A stretch of 64,000 nucleotides of DNA from Periplaneta americana (taxonomy: Eukaryota > Arthropoda > Insecta > Blattodea > Blattidae), in the NCBI RefSeq assembly GCF_040183065.1, contig NC_091119.1, forward strand, positions 206,876,298 through 206,940,297. Reading direction: 5' to 3'. Numbering within the stretch: position 1 is the stretch's first letter; each line of letters begins with the position of its first letter. Below are positions 1 through 11,205 of the stretch, one piece after another. Both the position numbers and the translations under genes were made by a program. The notes beneath the pieces were generated by a model that searched no databases, was not told the origin of the DNA, and worked only from the letters and a program-made list of their open reading frames with translations.

Positions 1-369
1 AAAATATTTGGGGCTAAGAGGGATGAAGTTATAGGAGAATGGAGAAAGTTACACAACGCAGAACTGCACGCATTGTATTCTTCACCTGACATAATTAGGA
101 ACATTAAATCCAGACGTTTGAGATGGGCAGGGCATGTAGCACGTATGGGCGAATCCATAAATGCATATAGAGTGTTAGTTGGGAGGCCGGAGGGAAAAAT
201 ACCTTTGGGGAGGCCGAGACGTAGATGGGAAGATAATATTAAAATGGATTTGAGGGAGGTGGGATATGATGATAGAGAATGGATTAATCTTGCTCAGGAT
301 AGGGACCAATGGCGGGCTTATGTGAGGGCGGCAATGAGCCTCCGGGCTCTTTAAAAGCCAGTAAGTAAG

Positions 370-430
<61 letters not shown>
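1..430 (+). mobile_element. LINE-A copy 1: RT C-terminal end plus (ATA)n tail
   Basis: The frame is open from the window edge to a TAA at 352-354. It encodes the C-terminal end of a non-LTR retrotransposon polyprotein, downstream of the RT catalytic core. Visible motifs are [22 protein letters not shown] and [15 protein letters not shown]. The last two recur in seven other places in the window, which defines the family called LINE-A here. The 3' end reads CCAGTAAGTAAG and runs into an (ATA)n array at 371-429. The 5' part lies outside the window, so whether this copy is truncated cannot be judged. An insertion-derived relic rather than a host gene. Confidence 0.88.
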
Positions 431-1101
431 TGGTTTTTAATCAACGATACTAACAGCACATGACTCGATGGTTTAGCGATAAACTGCTCATAATATTGCA
501 GTTGTTATGTACCACAGTATTCAGCAGCAGTGGAAGCCCGGACGTGTTCCTGTTAATGTGGGCTCTTTGCTTCCTACACCCCAATTAAAATCGCATTCCT
601 TTTTATTTGTCCTGAAGACTCACAGTAGTTATTTTTTGCCGGCGTCAGACATATGGTTGCTAATATTATAGGATATGCAGAGTGATTTATGGAGGCCATC
701 ATTTTGCGCTAACTAACAAGACTGCAGCGTGACGCGCATAACGCAGCAAGTTTGACGGATTGCGCCAGCAAAAACACGAGGCGGTGGCGCACAATACAAA
801 TGACCGGCCGCCAGCCGCCTTCTTGCGAGGAGCCAACTGCCGCCGAAAGTTATGTGCGGCCTTTTTGTCGAGTCTACTGCGAGAATCGCTCCATGAAATA
901 TCACTTAGTGACTTGGTACAAACTGCGAGGGATGATGACTTTTCAAAACAGGCTAACAAATTAATGTGGTCACGCTGGAGGAGCTGCACTTCAAGAAGTT
1001 ATGAAACTTTTCCCCCGCCGGGGCACCGCCTGGCTGGATTCCTCTAAGCGGGCAATAGCTTGAAGACTGGCAAGTTCACACCTTTCTTCTGGGATACGTG
1101 G
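431..1101. other. No gene recognised; GC-richer stretch 700-1060
   Basis: I see no coding homology here. Positions 700-1060 are clearly richer in GC and CpG than the flanks, and short open frames run on both strands without recognisable domains. It may be unique non-coding DNA surviving between transposons. Nothing in the sequence shows a function. Confidence 0.4.
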
Positions 1102-1338
1102 GTTATTTCTAGGGCTAGGATTTTGATGACCTATAAATCATGAAAAAATGTCCTAAAAACAATGCATTTATGACCTAAAAATCTTTCAAAAATGCTCTTA
1201 AAAATGCTCTAAAAATTGAGGGGTTACGTGGACTAACAGCTTATGTGCAAAACCATACTTCTGAGTAAACTGAAGTTGAAAATTACGATATTACTTTTTG
1301 TGTGTTCCTGTGATATTCCAGCAAACTTTTAAAATATA

Positions 1339-2212
1339 CAGGATGTTTCAAAAATACGGGGCATAATTTCAGGTATGTATTTCCCACATGTAGACTATCA
1401 AAATAGTTCATTACAAAATGCGTCCGGAAATGCTTCATTTCCGAGTTATGGCCTTCACAACATTGAAATTCGCCGGAACGTTTTTCTTTCCGCAGGTCGT
1501 TGTCATTACAGAAGATGTTCAAAATGTCCACCTCCTGCTTGAATACAGACCTCACATCGATGTCTCATTGACCTGCGAACACTATCCCAAACTCCAGGAG
1601 TATTGCGTATGTTCTCAGGATACAATTGATACTCTTTCAACAGTCTCCAGACAGTCGTATGAGGAACATTGACTTGCAACGTTACCCTTCGTGTGCTGAT
1701 AGGAGTCATGTTCACAGCCTCCAGAATCTCCTCCTGTACTTCTGGAGTTGTAGATCTTGGTCGTCCCATTCCCAAACCAGGAGAGTTAAATTTTCCATAC
1801 TCGCACAGACGGTAATGGAGACGTACAAATGTCTTCCGATCTGGACATTGTCGCTGTGGGTGGGTACCTCTCCTGGTACAAACGACGAGCCAGCGCAGCA
1901 TTGCCGTCCGCCTTACCGTACATGAAGTGTATCTCTGCCAGCTCTTGATTTGAATACATGTCGCACAGTCTAACGCCTACACAACACTGAATGTAACCTT
2001 CGCCTCGGAATGAACTGTCAGAGTACCCTCTTAATGCCTCCTTTGACGGCAACGACCTGCGGAAAGAAAAACGTTCCGGTGAATTTCAATGTTGTGAAGG
2101 CCATAACTCGGAAATAAAGCATTTCCGGACACATGTTGTAATGAACTATTTTGATTGTCTACATGTGGGAAATACATACCTGAAATTATGCCCCGTATTT
2201 TTAAACACCCTG
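1339..2212 (-). mobile_element. Mariner-type deletion derivative with about 165-bp inverted ends
   Basis: The element begins CAGGATGTTT and ends in the near inverse, AAACACCCTG. TA lies on both sides (1337-1338 and 2213-2214), the Tc1/mariner target duplication. The inverted repeats are unusually long for mariner: about 1339-1505 matches 2047-2212 with few differences. The 540-bp interior encodes only the N-terminal DNA-binding part of the transposase on the minus strand. It sits inside the hAT-like element 1110-4076 and is therefore younger than that element. Confidence 0.85.
1506..1959 (-). pseudogene. Mariner-type transposase, N-terminal helix-turn-helix part only
   Basis: From an ATG at 1957-1959 the product starts MYSNQELAEIHFMYG and reaches QERYP. 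The match then continues in another frame from about 1860 (PDRKTFVRLHYRL, then MGRPRSTTPEVQEEIL and HTTVWRLLKEYQLYP), so there is one frameshift. These motifs belong to the N-terminal region labelled DUF4817 in insect mariner-like proteins, which binds the transposon ends. The DDE/D catalytic half is missing and the frame runs out into the inverted repeat. About 150 residues are left, against about 350 for a full transposase. Confidence 0.75.
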
Positions 2213-4094
2213 TATATTATCAATATAGCATTCCTTAAACACAAAAATGTAACCAAGTAATAGCTATTATTGAACTACAATATTTAAAAAAATGTTAATA
2301 GCGACTTCCTTTTAAGTTGTTAGTCCATAGAACGCCAATAAATGGTTTCTATCGGAGAATATTATGTAACATAAGAATGCAAACACTTCTATTAACTTTG
2401 TACTTTACTGCACAATATCACAAATGCATAAATAAACTCTATTCTTTCGTACTATACTGTGAAAATAACATATACAAAATTAATTAATGATTTTATTATA
2501 TAAGTTAAATTAAAGACATATTAATATTTTAACTATGTTGACCTTTGTTCATACATTTTTATGACACTAAATAAAAAGTTACGTGTTTTTAAAATTGAAA
2601 TTTAATGTACAAAACAAACATGGTTTTCATTCATCTTCATCTGTGACTTCAGATCCATCACTGCACTTTTAAATCTGAGTAGACCTATATCTGTCCAGAA
2701 TTCCCTGTAGCCACATAGCATTATCTTTTGTCATGAATTTCAACAAGGACATGACATCCCCAATCTTTTCATTGTTTAGTCCAGGTGCAGTGCAATCTTC
2801 CTTGGTCGATTTGTGTATTTTCCACTATTTTCAGTTGTAGCAACAGCCCCCACTTTCAAAGCTTGCTGACATGTTTTCATACGGGCTTCTGTAATTTGCA
2901 ACACTTTCAGTAAAAATCCTTTACATACAGTTACATTAGTGCCCTCTAATTTCACGTTGTATACAAATGAATACTAACGAGTTCTTCCAGACGTAAGTTT
3001 TTTTTGTGTTACGGAAAGGTTTTTTTTTTTTCAGTGTAACCTAACAACATTGTGTCCTGCAGTTTTTTTTCTCCAATACTCCAAAATCCACTGAAAAGTC
3101 TCTGCTGATCAAGATGACTGAATTTACCTGCACAATTCAATTTAGGTCTGCATTTGTGTTCACACTGAACAGACACAACGCACGTTGCCAGTCGGGCCGC
3201 TAGACACACTGTAAGAACCAGCTACAGGATGACGGATCTCTCGCATACTCATACAACGCTGCTTCTGCTGCCCTTTAGGAATAAGGTAGAGAAACAAGAT
3301 TTTGTTACAATATAAAGCACACAAGAGAGTGTCACAAAATGTGATCTGTGAAATAGCGACTTAAAGTCACTTAGGTTGTTAGTCCATGTAACCCCTCAAT
3401 TGATCTTACATAATTGGCTTAGTACGAAAAGAGGTTTTGTACTACTTAATATTTAGACTAGTAACTAAATTAAATTTTACATAACTTTTTCTAAGTAGTA
3501 CACTTTAATTAATATGTAGTTTCCATGTATGATCGTTCACCTCTGCGTCGGCATGTGGACGTGAGGTCAGCAGTCGGCTGATCGGTCTTGGCCCTTCATG
3601 GGCTGTAGCACCATGGATTTACTTTACTTTTAGTTTCCGTGTAGTCTACCACAAGGCCACTCTTATCCGGAATTAGCAGGTATAGAGGAGTGTATATTGA
3701 AGGGGTGGTTGGACTGGTCCATTACATGGGGTGTACTACGTTAAAATGGCAATATTTGTGTAGAAAAACGATTAAAATATTGTAAAAAATAATGATTATT
3801 AATAGACAAAATATGTAAATAAAATATCAAAGGAAATAAACATTATTTTACATTAATAATGGGGATTTATGACCAAAATTAAATGAAAATGCCTAAAAAA
3901 AAATGGCCGAATAAAACAAAAGATGCTCTTATGAGCTGAAACAGGCAAAAAATGCAAAAAATGCCCTAAAATATGTCTTAAAACACTCAGTTTATCACAT
4001 AACATATAAATACTAAAGCAGCTATGTTTCTGGCTTACTATAAAAAAGATGCAATGTCATCAAAATCCTAGCCCTACTTATTTCTATACACTTA

Positions 4095-4698
4095 CAGTCT
4101 TACTAATAAACCGTGTATAGTTTTTATACGAGACTTATGCAGAGTTGAGACAGAAAACGTTACTAATAAACCGTGAATAAGCTATGGGCGTATAAACAGG
4201 CTGTAACTATACAATGGGAATTGCTTTGCAGTAGTTATATACACGAAACCCCTTGTTTAAGCGTTGTATATAGAGAAAAAATGGCCGCCCCTTTAACAGC
4301 TGTTCGTATCGACTGTCATTTTATGATGATGTTTACCTTGTAACCACAGAAAAACAAACCAAAGATCATAGAATTATTAGAATAATATTGCTGTAGCTTG
4401 TACTCTTTGACCAAAATGTAGTGTAGTAATCGATTAGAGCCAGTTGTACTATCGATATTTAACACGCCACACTAGAGAGCTCTACCGGATCCAGTAGAGA
4501 ACCTCAGATATTCTATTACCTTTCGTAACGAAGTAATGACGAAACTATGACGTAGCTGTGTAGCAGTTATACTGTTATACACGACGTATGTAGTGATTAT
4601 TAATAAGGAATTTACACACGACTTATAAACGAGCTACTCATTGTATAAGTATAAGACAGTTAAACGTCAGTATATAGAGTTTTTTATTAGTAAGACCG
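4095..4698. mobile_element. 604-bp TA-flanked MITE
   Basis: The left end CAGTCTTACTAATAAA and right end TTTATTAGTAAGACCG are inverted copies with one mismatch. TA is present at 4093-4094 and 4699-4700, suggesting a Tc1/mariner-type MITE. A second direct copy of TTACTAATAAACCGTG starts near 4160, inside the left end, and may be a subterminal binding site. There is no transposase coding sequence. Confidence 0.7.
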
Positions 4699-4784
4699 TA
4701 TATCTTTCAGAGGTTACATCACTCACCATTAAATTTTAAGGTTTATTAATATTATTTCTCCATATCACAACTTCAGACAGGATC

Positions 4785-4862
4785 ACAAATGAAGTTGTGT
4801 TGGAAAGAATGGGTGAAGAAGGAATTATGCTGAAACTAATCAGGAAGCGGAAAGGAAATTGG
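4785..4862 (+). mobile_element. LINE-G fragment (RT C-terminal piece)
   Basis: About 78 bp encode VLERMGEEGIMLKLIRKRKG, matching the LINE-G copies at 27150-27905 and 46438-46860. It stops abruptly at the (AAT)n array starting near 4866, and a LINE-I 3' end in the opposite orientation follows on the other side of the array. This looks like a head-on junction of two retroelement ends at a microsatellite. Confidence 0.65.
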
Positions 4863-4911
4863 CTAATAAGAATAATAATAATAATAGCAATAATAATAAT
4901 AATAACAATAC

Positions 4912-4945
<34 letters not shown>
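4863..4945 (+). repeat. (AAT)n microsatellite with interruptions
   Basis: AAT repeats with AGC and ACT interruptions. The array forms the 3' tail of the minus-strand LINE-I end at 4946-5010 and abuts the LINE-G fragment on its left. Poly-Asn and poly-Ile frames through it are artefacts. Confidence 0.9.
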
Positions 4946-4946
<1 letters not shown>

Positions 4947-5010
4947 GTTTTATTTTCCCTGGCAGAGTTAAGGCCATCAGACCTTCTCTTCCACCCAACC
5001 AGGATAGGCA
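4946..5010 (-). mobile_element. LINE-I 3' end (hairpin and tail only)
   Basis: On the minus strand it reads GAAGGTCTGATGGCCTTAAC then CTCTGCCAGG and a tail, the signature 3' end of LINE-I (fuller copies at 7356-8484 and 37932-38870). The GAAGG...CCTT arms form a short hairpin. The copy is strongly 5' truncated. Confidence 0.7.
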
Positions 5011-5640
5011 AAGAGAAATAGCTACTGATAATATACACTACACTAGATAACTGCGTGGACTATCCTCTGCCTAAAGCAGGCCTACGTCATTCCGACGTAC
5101 ATTTCCAGCGAGCTGTTAGACGAGTCTACTGTTCCGAAGAAGCGGGCGCGCTCAATGAGCGCCCTTTGTGCAGGCCTGCTCTAGTTGCTGTCGTACAATT
5201 ATATCGAAAAAAGCAAAAGGACTTTCTTTTTCCGTTACCTCAACCAGAAGAGATACAGATAATTTCCAGACTCTTAAAATGGGATATATTATCCCCTTAG
5301 CGCATCACACTCCTATGGAAGAAATCTTCATGATGGGAGTAAGGTTTATCGGAATGCCTGTTGTTTTAGGTATTCATATACTTAAGGATATGGGATAAGC
5401 CTCGTCTGGAAACAACTAGGGGATTAAGAGGAATTTCGCCGTCATGCACACTATTTAAAATCCGCTCAAAAAATACATGCCAGAGTACAAGATCCTGTGC
5501 GCAAGTTCTTGTCCCACATTTAATTTAACTGACAAAATTCTAATCCCACAACTCACGGAAAAGAAGGAAGAAGGATTCAGTTTCCAATAAGACTGAGCCT
5601 CTCCACTTTGGCATACGGAGGTCCGGAGGTACATAAATCA
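5011..5640. other. No gene recognised
   Basis: Open frames of 76-81 codons occur but match nothing I know. A short inverted motif GGGCGCGCTCAATGAGCGCCC is centred near 5150. The right part runs into mariner coding sequence at about 5645. Confidence 0.35.
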
Positions 5641-5768
5641 ACACCTACCACGTCGATGGATTGGTCGTGCAACGGACACAGACAGCGCTTTCTACACATG
5701 GCCACACCGCTCACCGGACTTCACAGTGTGATTTCTTTCTGTGGAGTTTCGTCAAGGGCAATGTTTAC

Positions 5769-6210
5769 TTCTTCATCTTCTACGTCACGGTTTAGGCTTT
5801 GCATTAGCCTGTTCCGGCTCCAAATTGTTGCTGCCTCCATTTTTTCTTAGGTCTTCCTAAGTTCCTTTTTCCTCGTGGTGAGTAATTGTATGCTGCTTTT
5901 GGTATTCTATTGTTCGTCATCCTTGTTAAGTGGTTTTCCCAATTTGTTCTTTATTTCACTATTGTTGTATTTAGTTCCTCTACTTTTAGTTGTTGTCTTA
6001 TTTCTGTATTGTGTTATTTGTCTATTCTTTGATATCCTGCTATTGGCCTGAGGAATTTCATTTCAGCAGCTTGTATTCTAGCTATATGTTGTGCCGTCAT
6101 TGTCCATGTTTCGGATCCATAAGTAATTGTAGGAACTGCCACCGTCTTATATAATTTCATTAGGGAGTCTTTTCTGGCTTTATTTTTCAAGGTTCTTTTT
6201 AGTGTTCCTG

Positions 6211-6262
<52 letters not shown>

Positions 6263-6282
6263 CAGGTAGTTAAACTTGTGGA
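5769..6282 (-). mobile_element. LINE-B copy inserted in the mariner pseudogene
   Basis: The minus strand encodes TYGSETWTMTAQHIARIQAA, AEMKFLRPIAGYQRI and, after several disruptions, SPRGKRNLGRPKKKW. This is the same C-terminal region as LINE-B copies at 57396-58275 and 60944-63255. The element is 5' truncated, and its 5' side holds a (TA)n array at 6212-6261 before the duplicated CAATGTTTAC target. It has stop codons and is not functional. Confidence 0.75.
6212..6261. repeat. (TA)n microsatellite
   Basis: About 25 TA units. The array lies at the 5' (right-hand) edge of the minus-strand LINE-B copy and inside its target duplication, so it arrived with, or grew from, the insertion junction. 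Confidence 0.95.
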
Positions 6283-6511
6283 CAATGTTTACATACTTCT
6301 AATTCCAGCGACAATGGCCGAATTGAGAAAACGCACTAACACAGCAATCAGGAACGACACACAAGACATGCTTGAGAGTGTTTGGCAAAAATGGAATCAC
6401 CGCCTGGACATTTGCCGTATTACACGTGGGGCTCACATCGAGCACATCTAATTGTCAGTATGAAACTTCAAACTTCCGTCTTTCAAATAGGCCTACTAGT
6501 AAGATTATATA

Positions 6512-7353
6512 CAGGGCATATCAAAAGTCCGGTAACACTTTCAATATTTTATTACACAAAAACTACTAATGATAGCACTTTCAAACACACGCCAGTTTAA
6601 AGTCAAACTCTCAAAGTTATTCAGCCGCTTAATTTTCAGCGACGAAGCGACATTCCATACGAGTGGGAAAATTAACAAGCACAACTGTCGTGTACACAGA
6701 AACCCCACAGAATCATTGAACATGCGCATGATTCACCAAAGGTGAATGTTTTCTGCGCGTTGTCACAACGAAAACTGTACGGACCTTTCTTCTTCATTGA
6801 GGCTACTGTGACTGGACATTCATATCTGGACATGTTGGAGCAATGGATGGTGCCTCAACTTAGACAAGATCTCGATGACGATTTCATCTTTCAGCAAGAT
6901 GGGGCTCCGCCACATTTCCACAATGCAGTCCGTGCTTACCTGAATACGGAGATGTCTGATCGTTAGATAGGACGTGCTGAAGTAAGGGACAGATGTTTCA
7001 TGACATGGCCACCAAGGTCACCCGATATGACTGCATGTGACTTTTTTCTATGGAGGTATCTAAAGGACCGTGTGTTTGTACCGCCTTTGCCACGTGATTT
7101 AGAGGAACAAAAACCAAAATTCGAGAAGCTGCCGCCACGGTCACAGAGGATATGTTGAAAAGGGTATGGGAAGAGTTTGATTATCGTTTGGACATCTGCC
7201 GAGTCACTCGTAGTTCACACATTGAATCTCTGTAAGGTGTAAACAGAACTTTGAGAGTTTGACTTTAAACTGACTTGTGTTTGAAACTGCTATCATTAGT
7301 AGTTTTTGTGTAATAAAATATTGAAAATCTTACCGGACTTTTGATATGCCCTG
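6512..7353 (+). mobile_element. Mariner-type element with about 110-bp inverted ends, catalytic half retained
   Basis: The left end CAGGGCATATCAAAAGTCCG is matched in inverse at the right end (7334-7353), and the similarity continues for about 110 bp on each side (6512-6622 against 7245-7353). TA is present at 6510-6511 and 7354-7355. The interior holds the catalytic half of a mariner-like transposase in broken frames. It lies directly upstream of LINE-I coding sequence (7356 on), so it may have inserted within that LINE. Confidence 0.85.
6628..7234 (+). pseudogene. Mariner-type transposase, catalytic domain relic
   Basis: Three catalytic blocks are visible: FSDEATFH near 6635 (first Asp), FIFQQDGAPPH near 6890 (second Asp) and WPPRSPDMTACDFFLW near 7005-7055 (third acidic position). 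The longest open part starts VNVFCALSQRKLYGPFFF. Damage includes a frameshift between the first and second blocks (about 6700-6720), a TAG in place of the Trp codon of DRWIGRAE at 6964-6966, and a frameshift near 7115. The C-terminus LDICRVTRSSHIESL ends at a TAA (7232-7234). The N-terminal DNA-binding domain is absent. Confidence 0.85.
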
Positions 7354-7355
7354 TA

Positions 7356-8428
7356 TACACATGCAAGAAAGTATTTTCCACTCTTCACTCATTAAAACGA
7401 TTGCACCACTATCCAGCTAAATTAAAGCAGATGCTTGTAAGACTCTTATTATGTCTCATTTCGATTATTGTGACGCTTTATTCAGTGATCTCGGGGTGGA
7501 TTTATCCCAGAAACTGCAACGTGTTCATAATGCGTGTGTTCGTTTCATTTGTAATGTCCGCTACTACGATCACATTTCGCCTTCTTTCGATAAATTATTG
7601 TGGCTCAGGTTAAATGAGAGGAGAAAGTTACATTCCCTTTCTCTCTTACACCGAATTTTGCACACCTCTACTCCCTCTTACTTATCTGTCCGATTCCACA
7701 GTCTTTCTCGGTATCATAACTTAAATACTCGGTCACAATATGATAACACGCTAGAAATACCACTGCACACATCATCTCTTTATTCTTCATCTTTCACTGT
7801 TGCTACTTCTCGTCACTGGAATTCTCTGCCGCCTGAAGTCAAGGGCTACCGAACTTTAATTTCCTTTAAATGTAAATTAGAAAAGTATCTTATGATGAGT
7901 TGCCAGACCTAACGTGTTGCAAATGTGTTCCACTGTATTTAGGGCTATTATTATTTTTTTCTTATTTTTATTATCTAAATCGTGTTTATTTATCACTTAA
8001 CGCCAATATGTATCCCACTGTGTTGTTGTCCTTTATTATTAATCTATTTTTTTGTGTACATTTTATTCAATTGTCGGCTTCTGATTTAATTACGTAAATC
8101 CTACTTAATTGTAATCTAATATTAATATGTATACTAATGTGTTTATTTTTATTTTTACTGTGTACATTTTTCTTTTTTATTGAATTATCGGCTTCTGTTT
8201 TTATGTGATTCGCATTTGATTCTAACAACATTAATATGTATTCCACTATGTTTATTTTTATTTTATGAGGTAAATTTTATGTAACTACCTCTTTTGATCT
8301 CATTATGTAATGAGTATGTAATTACTTAATTCTGATCAAGTTTTATGTTCAAATGTGTAAGCAAGTTTTAATCCTGGTTGAGTGTAAGAGAAGGCCTTAA
8401 GGCCTTAACTCTGCCAGGTTAAATAAAG

Positions 8429-8469
<41 letters not shown>

Positions 8470-8484
8470 TATTATTATTATTAT
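7356..8484 (+). mobile_element. LINE-I copy: CR1/Jockey-type RT C-terminal end with 3' hairpin and (ATT)n tail
   Basis: Coding begins with KVFSTLHSLKRLHHY and, after a 1-bp frame change near 7440, continues as MSHFDYCDALFSDL, LQRVHNACVRFICNV and HWNSLPPEVKG to a TAA at 7910-7912. This is the typical C-terminal end of CR1/Jockey-clade RT proteins. The 3' UTR (7913-8430) ends in AAGGCCTTAAGGCCTT, a perfect inverted repeat, then CTCTGCCAGGTTAAATAAAG and an (ATT)n array (8431-8484). The RT catalytic core is not present. Confidence 0.82.
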
Positions 8485-9101
8485 TTATATTTATGTTCAA
8501 TATTGGTGAAAATATAGCCTTCTGAAATCGACCAATAAGTTGTAACCACGGTTAGTTTTTTACGCACAGGGGCAATTAAAAGAAGAAATAGGATAATGAA
8601 AGGAAACAAATCAGTCTTAGGTGCCAACGGCACTTCAAGCCCAGATAATCAGCCACCACGATCGTTCTTTGTTTCTCTCCAGAAGTGTGTACTGGCTCCA
8701 GTTCCTCGCTGTAATAAGAGACGTGTGTATGGTAAGCTGAATTTTAAGCGGACTCTTAATTCGTTTAGTGGTAATCCTGCGGTACTTATCATGGACTACT
8801 GTATTTATCTTATTACGTATTCTGGTCAGAGCTTCACAGATCGTGTATGCGTGACAGATAGTCCCAAACAAGCACACAGCTCCCATTACCAAACAAGAGC
8901 CACTGGCATGGCGATGATCAGCAAATAATATCCACACCGAAGTAAATTACTGATTGGATGGCCACATAATTGACTTCATGTCGTACCGAAGAGAAAAAAA
9001 TACATCTGAAACATTGGGAGTTTATTCTTTGCATCTTCCTGTTGCCATGGAAACATCAAGTCATGGCAGCTAACCACCCTGCTTGCGGCTAATATAAGTA
9101 C
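8485..9101. other. No gene recognised
   Basis: Opposing open frames of 100-110 codons at 8596-8937 have no recognisable domain. Otherwise AT-rich sequence with nothing assignable. Confidence 0.35.
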
Positions 9102-10250
9102 GGGCTATTCCATATGAAATCGATCAGTAAAAAATCTCACATTTTTTATACTCTATTTTTTTCCCTATTTATACAAGGTGCTGAGGAGAGTGCATTTTCA
9201 AAAATATACTATCGAAAATCAAACGGTTTTCGTATTGTTGAGCGAAAAATTTAGCGCATTTTAGAAAAAAAACAAGCCTCTTTCAGCGCTCAGGACTCTG
9301 GAACCATTTGGGTTACTGCAGAACATTGAACGAGAGCTCATTTTGAACCTGACATTTGGTAGGTTATGTTAAGAAGTAATCCTTATTTTTATTGTATACA
9401 GAGAGACAGATAATCTGATTTTACTTACTTTTAGGCTTTTTGCCCATTTGTAAAAATGTAAAAAAATATTGAGAAAAAAACCTTGCATTATTCAGAGGGA
9501 TTCGGCATTGTTTGCTTAGTGTCATGGCAATAAGTTTCGAGGGCATTAAATAAATTATTTTCATACGCCTGGACTTGAATGGCGCAGTACCGCACGCACT
9601 GGCCGAGAGATGAAGATAAGCGAGCGTTGGGCGTCATTTTACTCCTGTGTTTATGAAAACCTGTGATAAAGCTAGCCCAGCTATGCGCTACTAGACGACA
9701 CGTCATGTGTTTGTCTCCTGGCCTTGCTTGTCTCAGCTAGCTCCCGCCTCACTGTCAGCTGGTTAGTTCACGCGCGTACTATTTATTTTCTTTATTTGAT
9801 TTTTCATTACTTTCTTATCAACGTTGCACCAGTAAAAAATATGTGTTTATTTGTACTTTCAATGCGGAATCTAACCATATATTTTTTAAATATTTTTTCG
9901 TGGACAAAGGCGTCATAATTAAGAAAAATCTAAATTTCTCAATTTCCATAAAAAGTAAGAAAAACTGTTTACATGTCAATATAAACTTTAACTTCTCAGC
10001 ATCAAAATAAACCATGATTTTGATCATTGAGTGAAAGGGTTTCAGAGCCACAACAGTTTATAGTTGCTAATTTTATGAAAATACGATAAATTGAAATATT
10101 TTAAATTTAAACACTATGAAGTTCTGATACCTCAAACTTTGCACAAAGCATTGTATCACAGTTGTCAACGGACAGAAAAAGTTTCATTGTACTTAATAAT
10201 AGCAAGTTCAATTTTCTCTATATTTCGGTCGATTTGAGATGGAATAGCCC
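9102..10250. mobile_element. 1.15-kb inverted-repeat element
   Basis: The left end GGGCTATTCCATATGAAATC and the inverse of the right end GGGCTATTCCATCTCAAATC match over about 22 bp. The interior has no coding similarity I recognise. I could not find a convincing target duplication, so the superfamily is undecided. Confidence 0.55.
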
Positions 10251-10420
10251 ATACAGTGAAATCTCTCTGAAAGAATTGAAGAATTTATAAATAGGGGGAC
10301 AAAAAAGTTAATAGGCAAGACGGAAAGTACCTCAGCAGGTATTAACATCAATCAATCTTCTTAATGTATGCAGCTGTTTGCTGACAACATAAAGTCCACT
10401 GTAGTCTATTCAGTTGTTTT

Positions 10421-11046
10421 TCATGAGAAATGAGAGATATTTTGATCGGTGTTCATTATACTGTAGATGCCTGTTGCTAGTAGCCAGAGTTGGGGTGTAG
10501 TCAATATATACTGCAGGGCTGTGTCTTCTGCAACTGGTACTGATGATTTTAATTTACTTCTTTTGTGGTTTATGGATGGACAGTATAGAAGAATGTGTTC
10601 CAGATCTTCATCATGATTATTACACCACAGACAAGTAGGATTATCAGAAAGGTGAAATCGGTGTAGGTACAATAGAGTGACAATGTGACCTGTTCTGACT
10701 CTTGTTAAAAATGTTTGAACATGTCTGGGCAAGTTTTTGTACATTTCCAAGTCATTTGGTTTCTTTGTACGGACTGTAAAATTTTTCCTATCAGATGAGA
10801 GCCAATTGTGGAACCATAGGTTTATAAAATGAGACTTTACTGAAGCAAAAGCATTGGATAGAGATATCACTTGAAGAGGTCTTGGTTGCAAATATGTTGT
10901 CTGTCTTGCAATATTATCGACTTTCTCGTTTCCAGGAATACCACAATGACTAGGTATCCATTGAAATTTTATTTCCTTTTGGAGTTTTTTTAATTTACTT
11001 AGTTGTTTCTGAATTGGAATAATTCTATGTGCGTGTAGGTTTGGTA
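10421..11046 (-). pseudogene. LINE RNase H C-terminal half and zinc-knuckle tail
   Basis: The minus strand encodes FQWIPSHCGIPGNEKVDNIA, the C-terminal RNase H motif (His and final Asp), followed by a long C-terminal region with CLWCNNHDEDLEHILLYCP, a Cys/His cluster found at the end of I/R1/LOA-like LINE ORF2 proteins. The frame is open from about 11041 to a stop near 10421. The N-terminal half of the same RNase H is at 11823-11945, so the gene is interrupted by the LINE at 11049-11822. RNase H trims the RNA strand during retrotransposition. Confidence 0.8.
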
Positions 11047-11048
11047 CA

Positions 11049-11133
11049 TATTTAATTTTATTTATTTATTAATTTATTAATTTATTTATTAATTAATTTA
11101 TTAATTTATTCATTTATTCATTCATTCATTCAT

Positions 11134-11205
<72 letters not shown>

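Larger units (their letters stand above)
1110..4076. mobile_element. hAT-like non-autonomous DNA transposon
   Basis: The ends are inverted copies of TAGGGCTAGGATTTTGATGAC (left from 1110; right the reverse complement, ending at 4076). They are flanked by near-identical 8-mers, GTTATTTC at 1102-1109 and CTTATTTC at 4077-4084, which fits the 8-bp target duplication of the hAT superfamily. Subterminal zones carry repeated AAAAATGC-like motifs (about 1140-1215 and 3880-3990), a usual hAT arrangement. Further inside, GAGGGGTTACGTGGACTAAC near 1218 is matched in inverse near 3375-3403. A degraded minus-strand coding relic lies at roughly 2640-3000; I could not assign it to a known transposase. A mariner-type element (1339-2212) is nested inside. 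Confidence 0.65.
5645..6470 (+). pseudogene. Mariner-type transposase C-terminal region, split by a LINE
   Basis: Positions 5655-5768 encode RWIGRATDTDSAFYTW, then RSPDF, around the third catalytic acidic residue. A 2-bp loss just after this breaks the frame before a DFFLW-like stretch. The match resumes at 6283-6470 with MAELRKRTNTAIRND, LDICRITRGAHIEHI and a stop near 6461. In between (5769-6282) lies a minus-strand LINE-B copy. CAATGTTTAC occurs at 5759-5768 and again at 6283-6292, a 10-bp target duplication, so the split is a clean insertion. The N-terminal half is not seen. Confidence 0.75.

Noticed and set aside
4736-5050. Poly-Ile and poly-Asn frames over AAT arrays (also near 400, 34450, 51600)
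   Set aside because: Translations of trinucleotide microsatellites.
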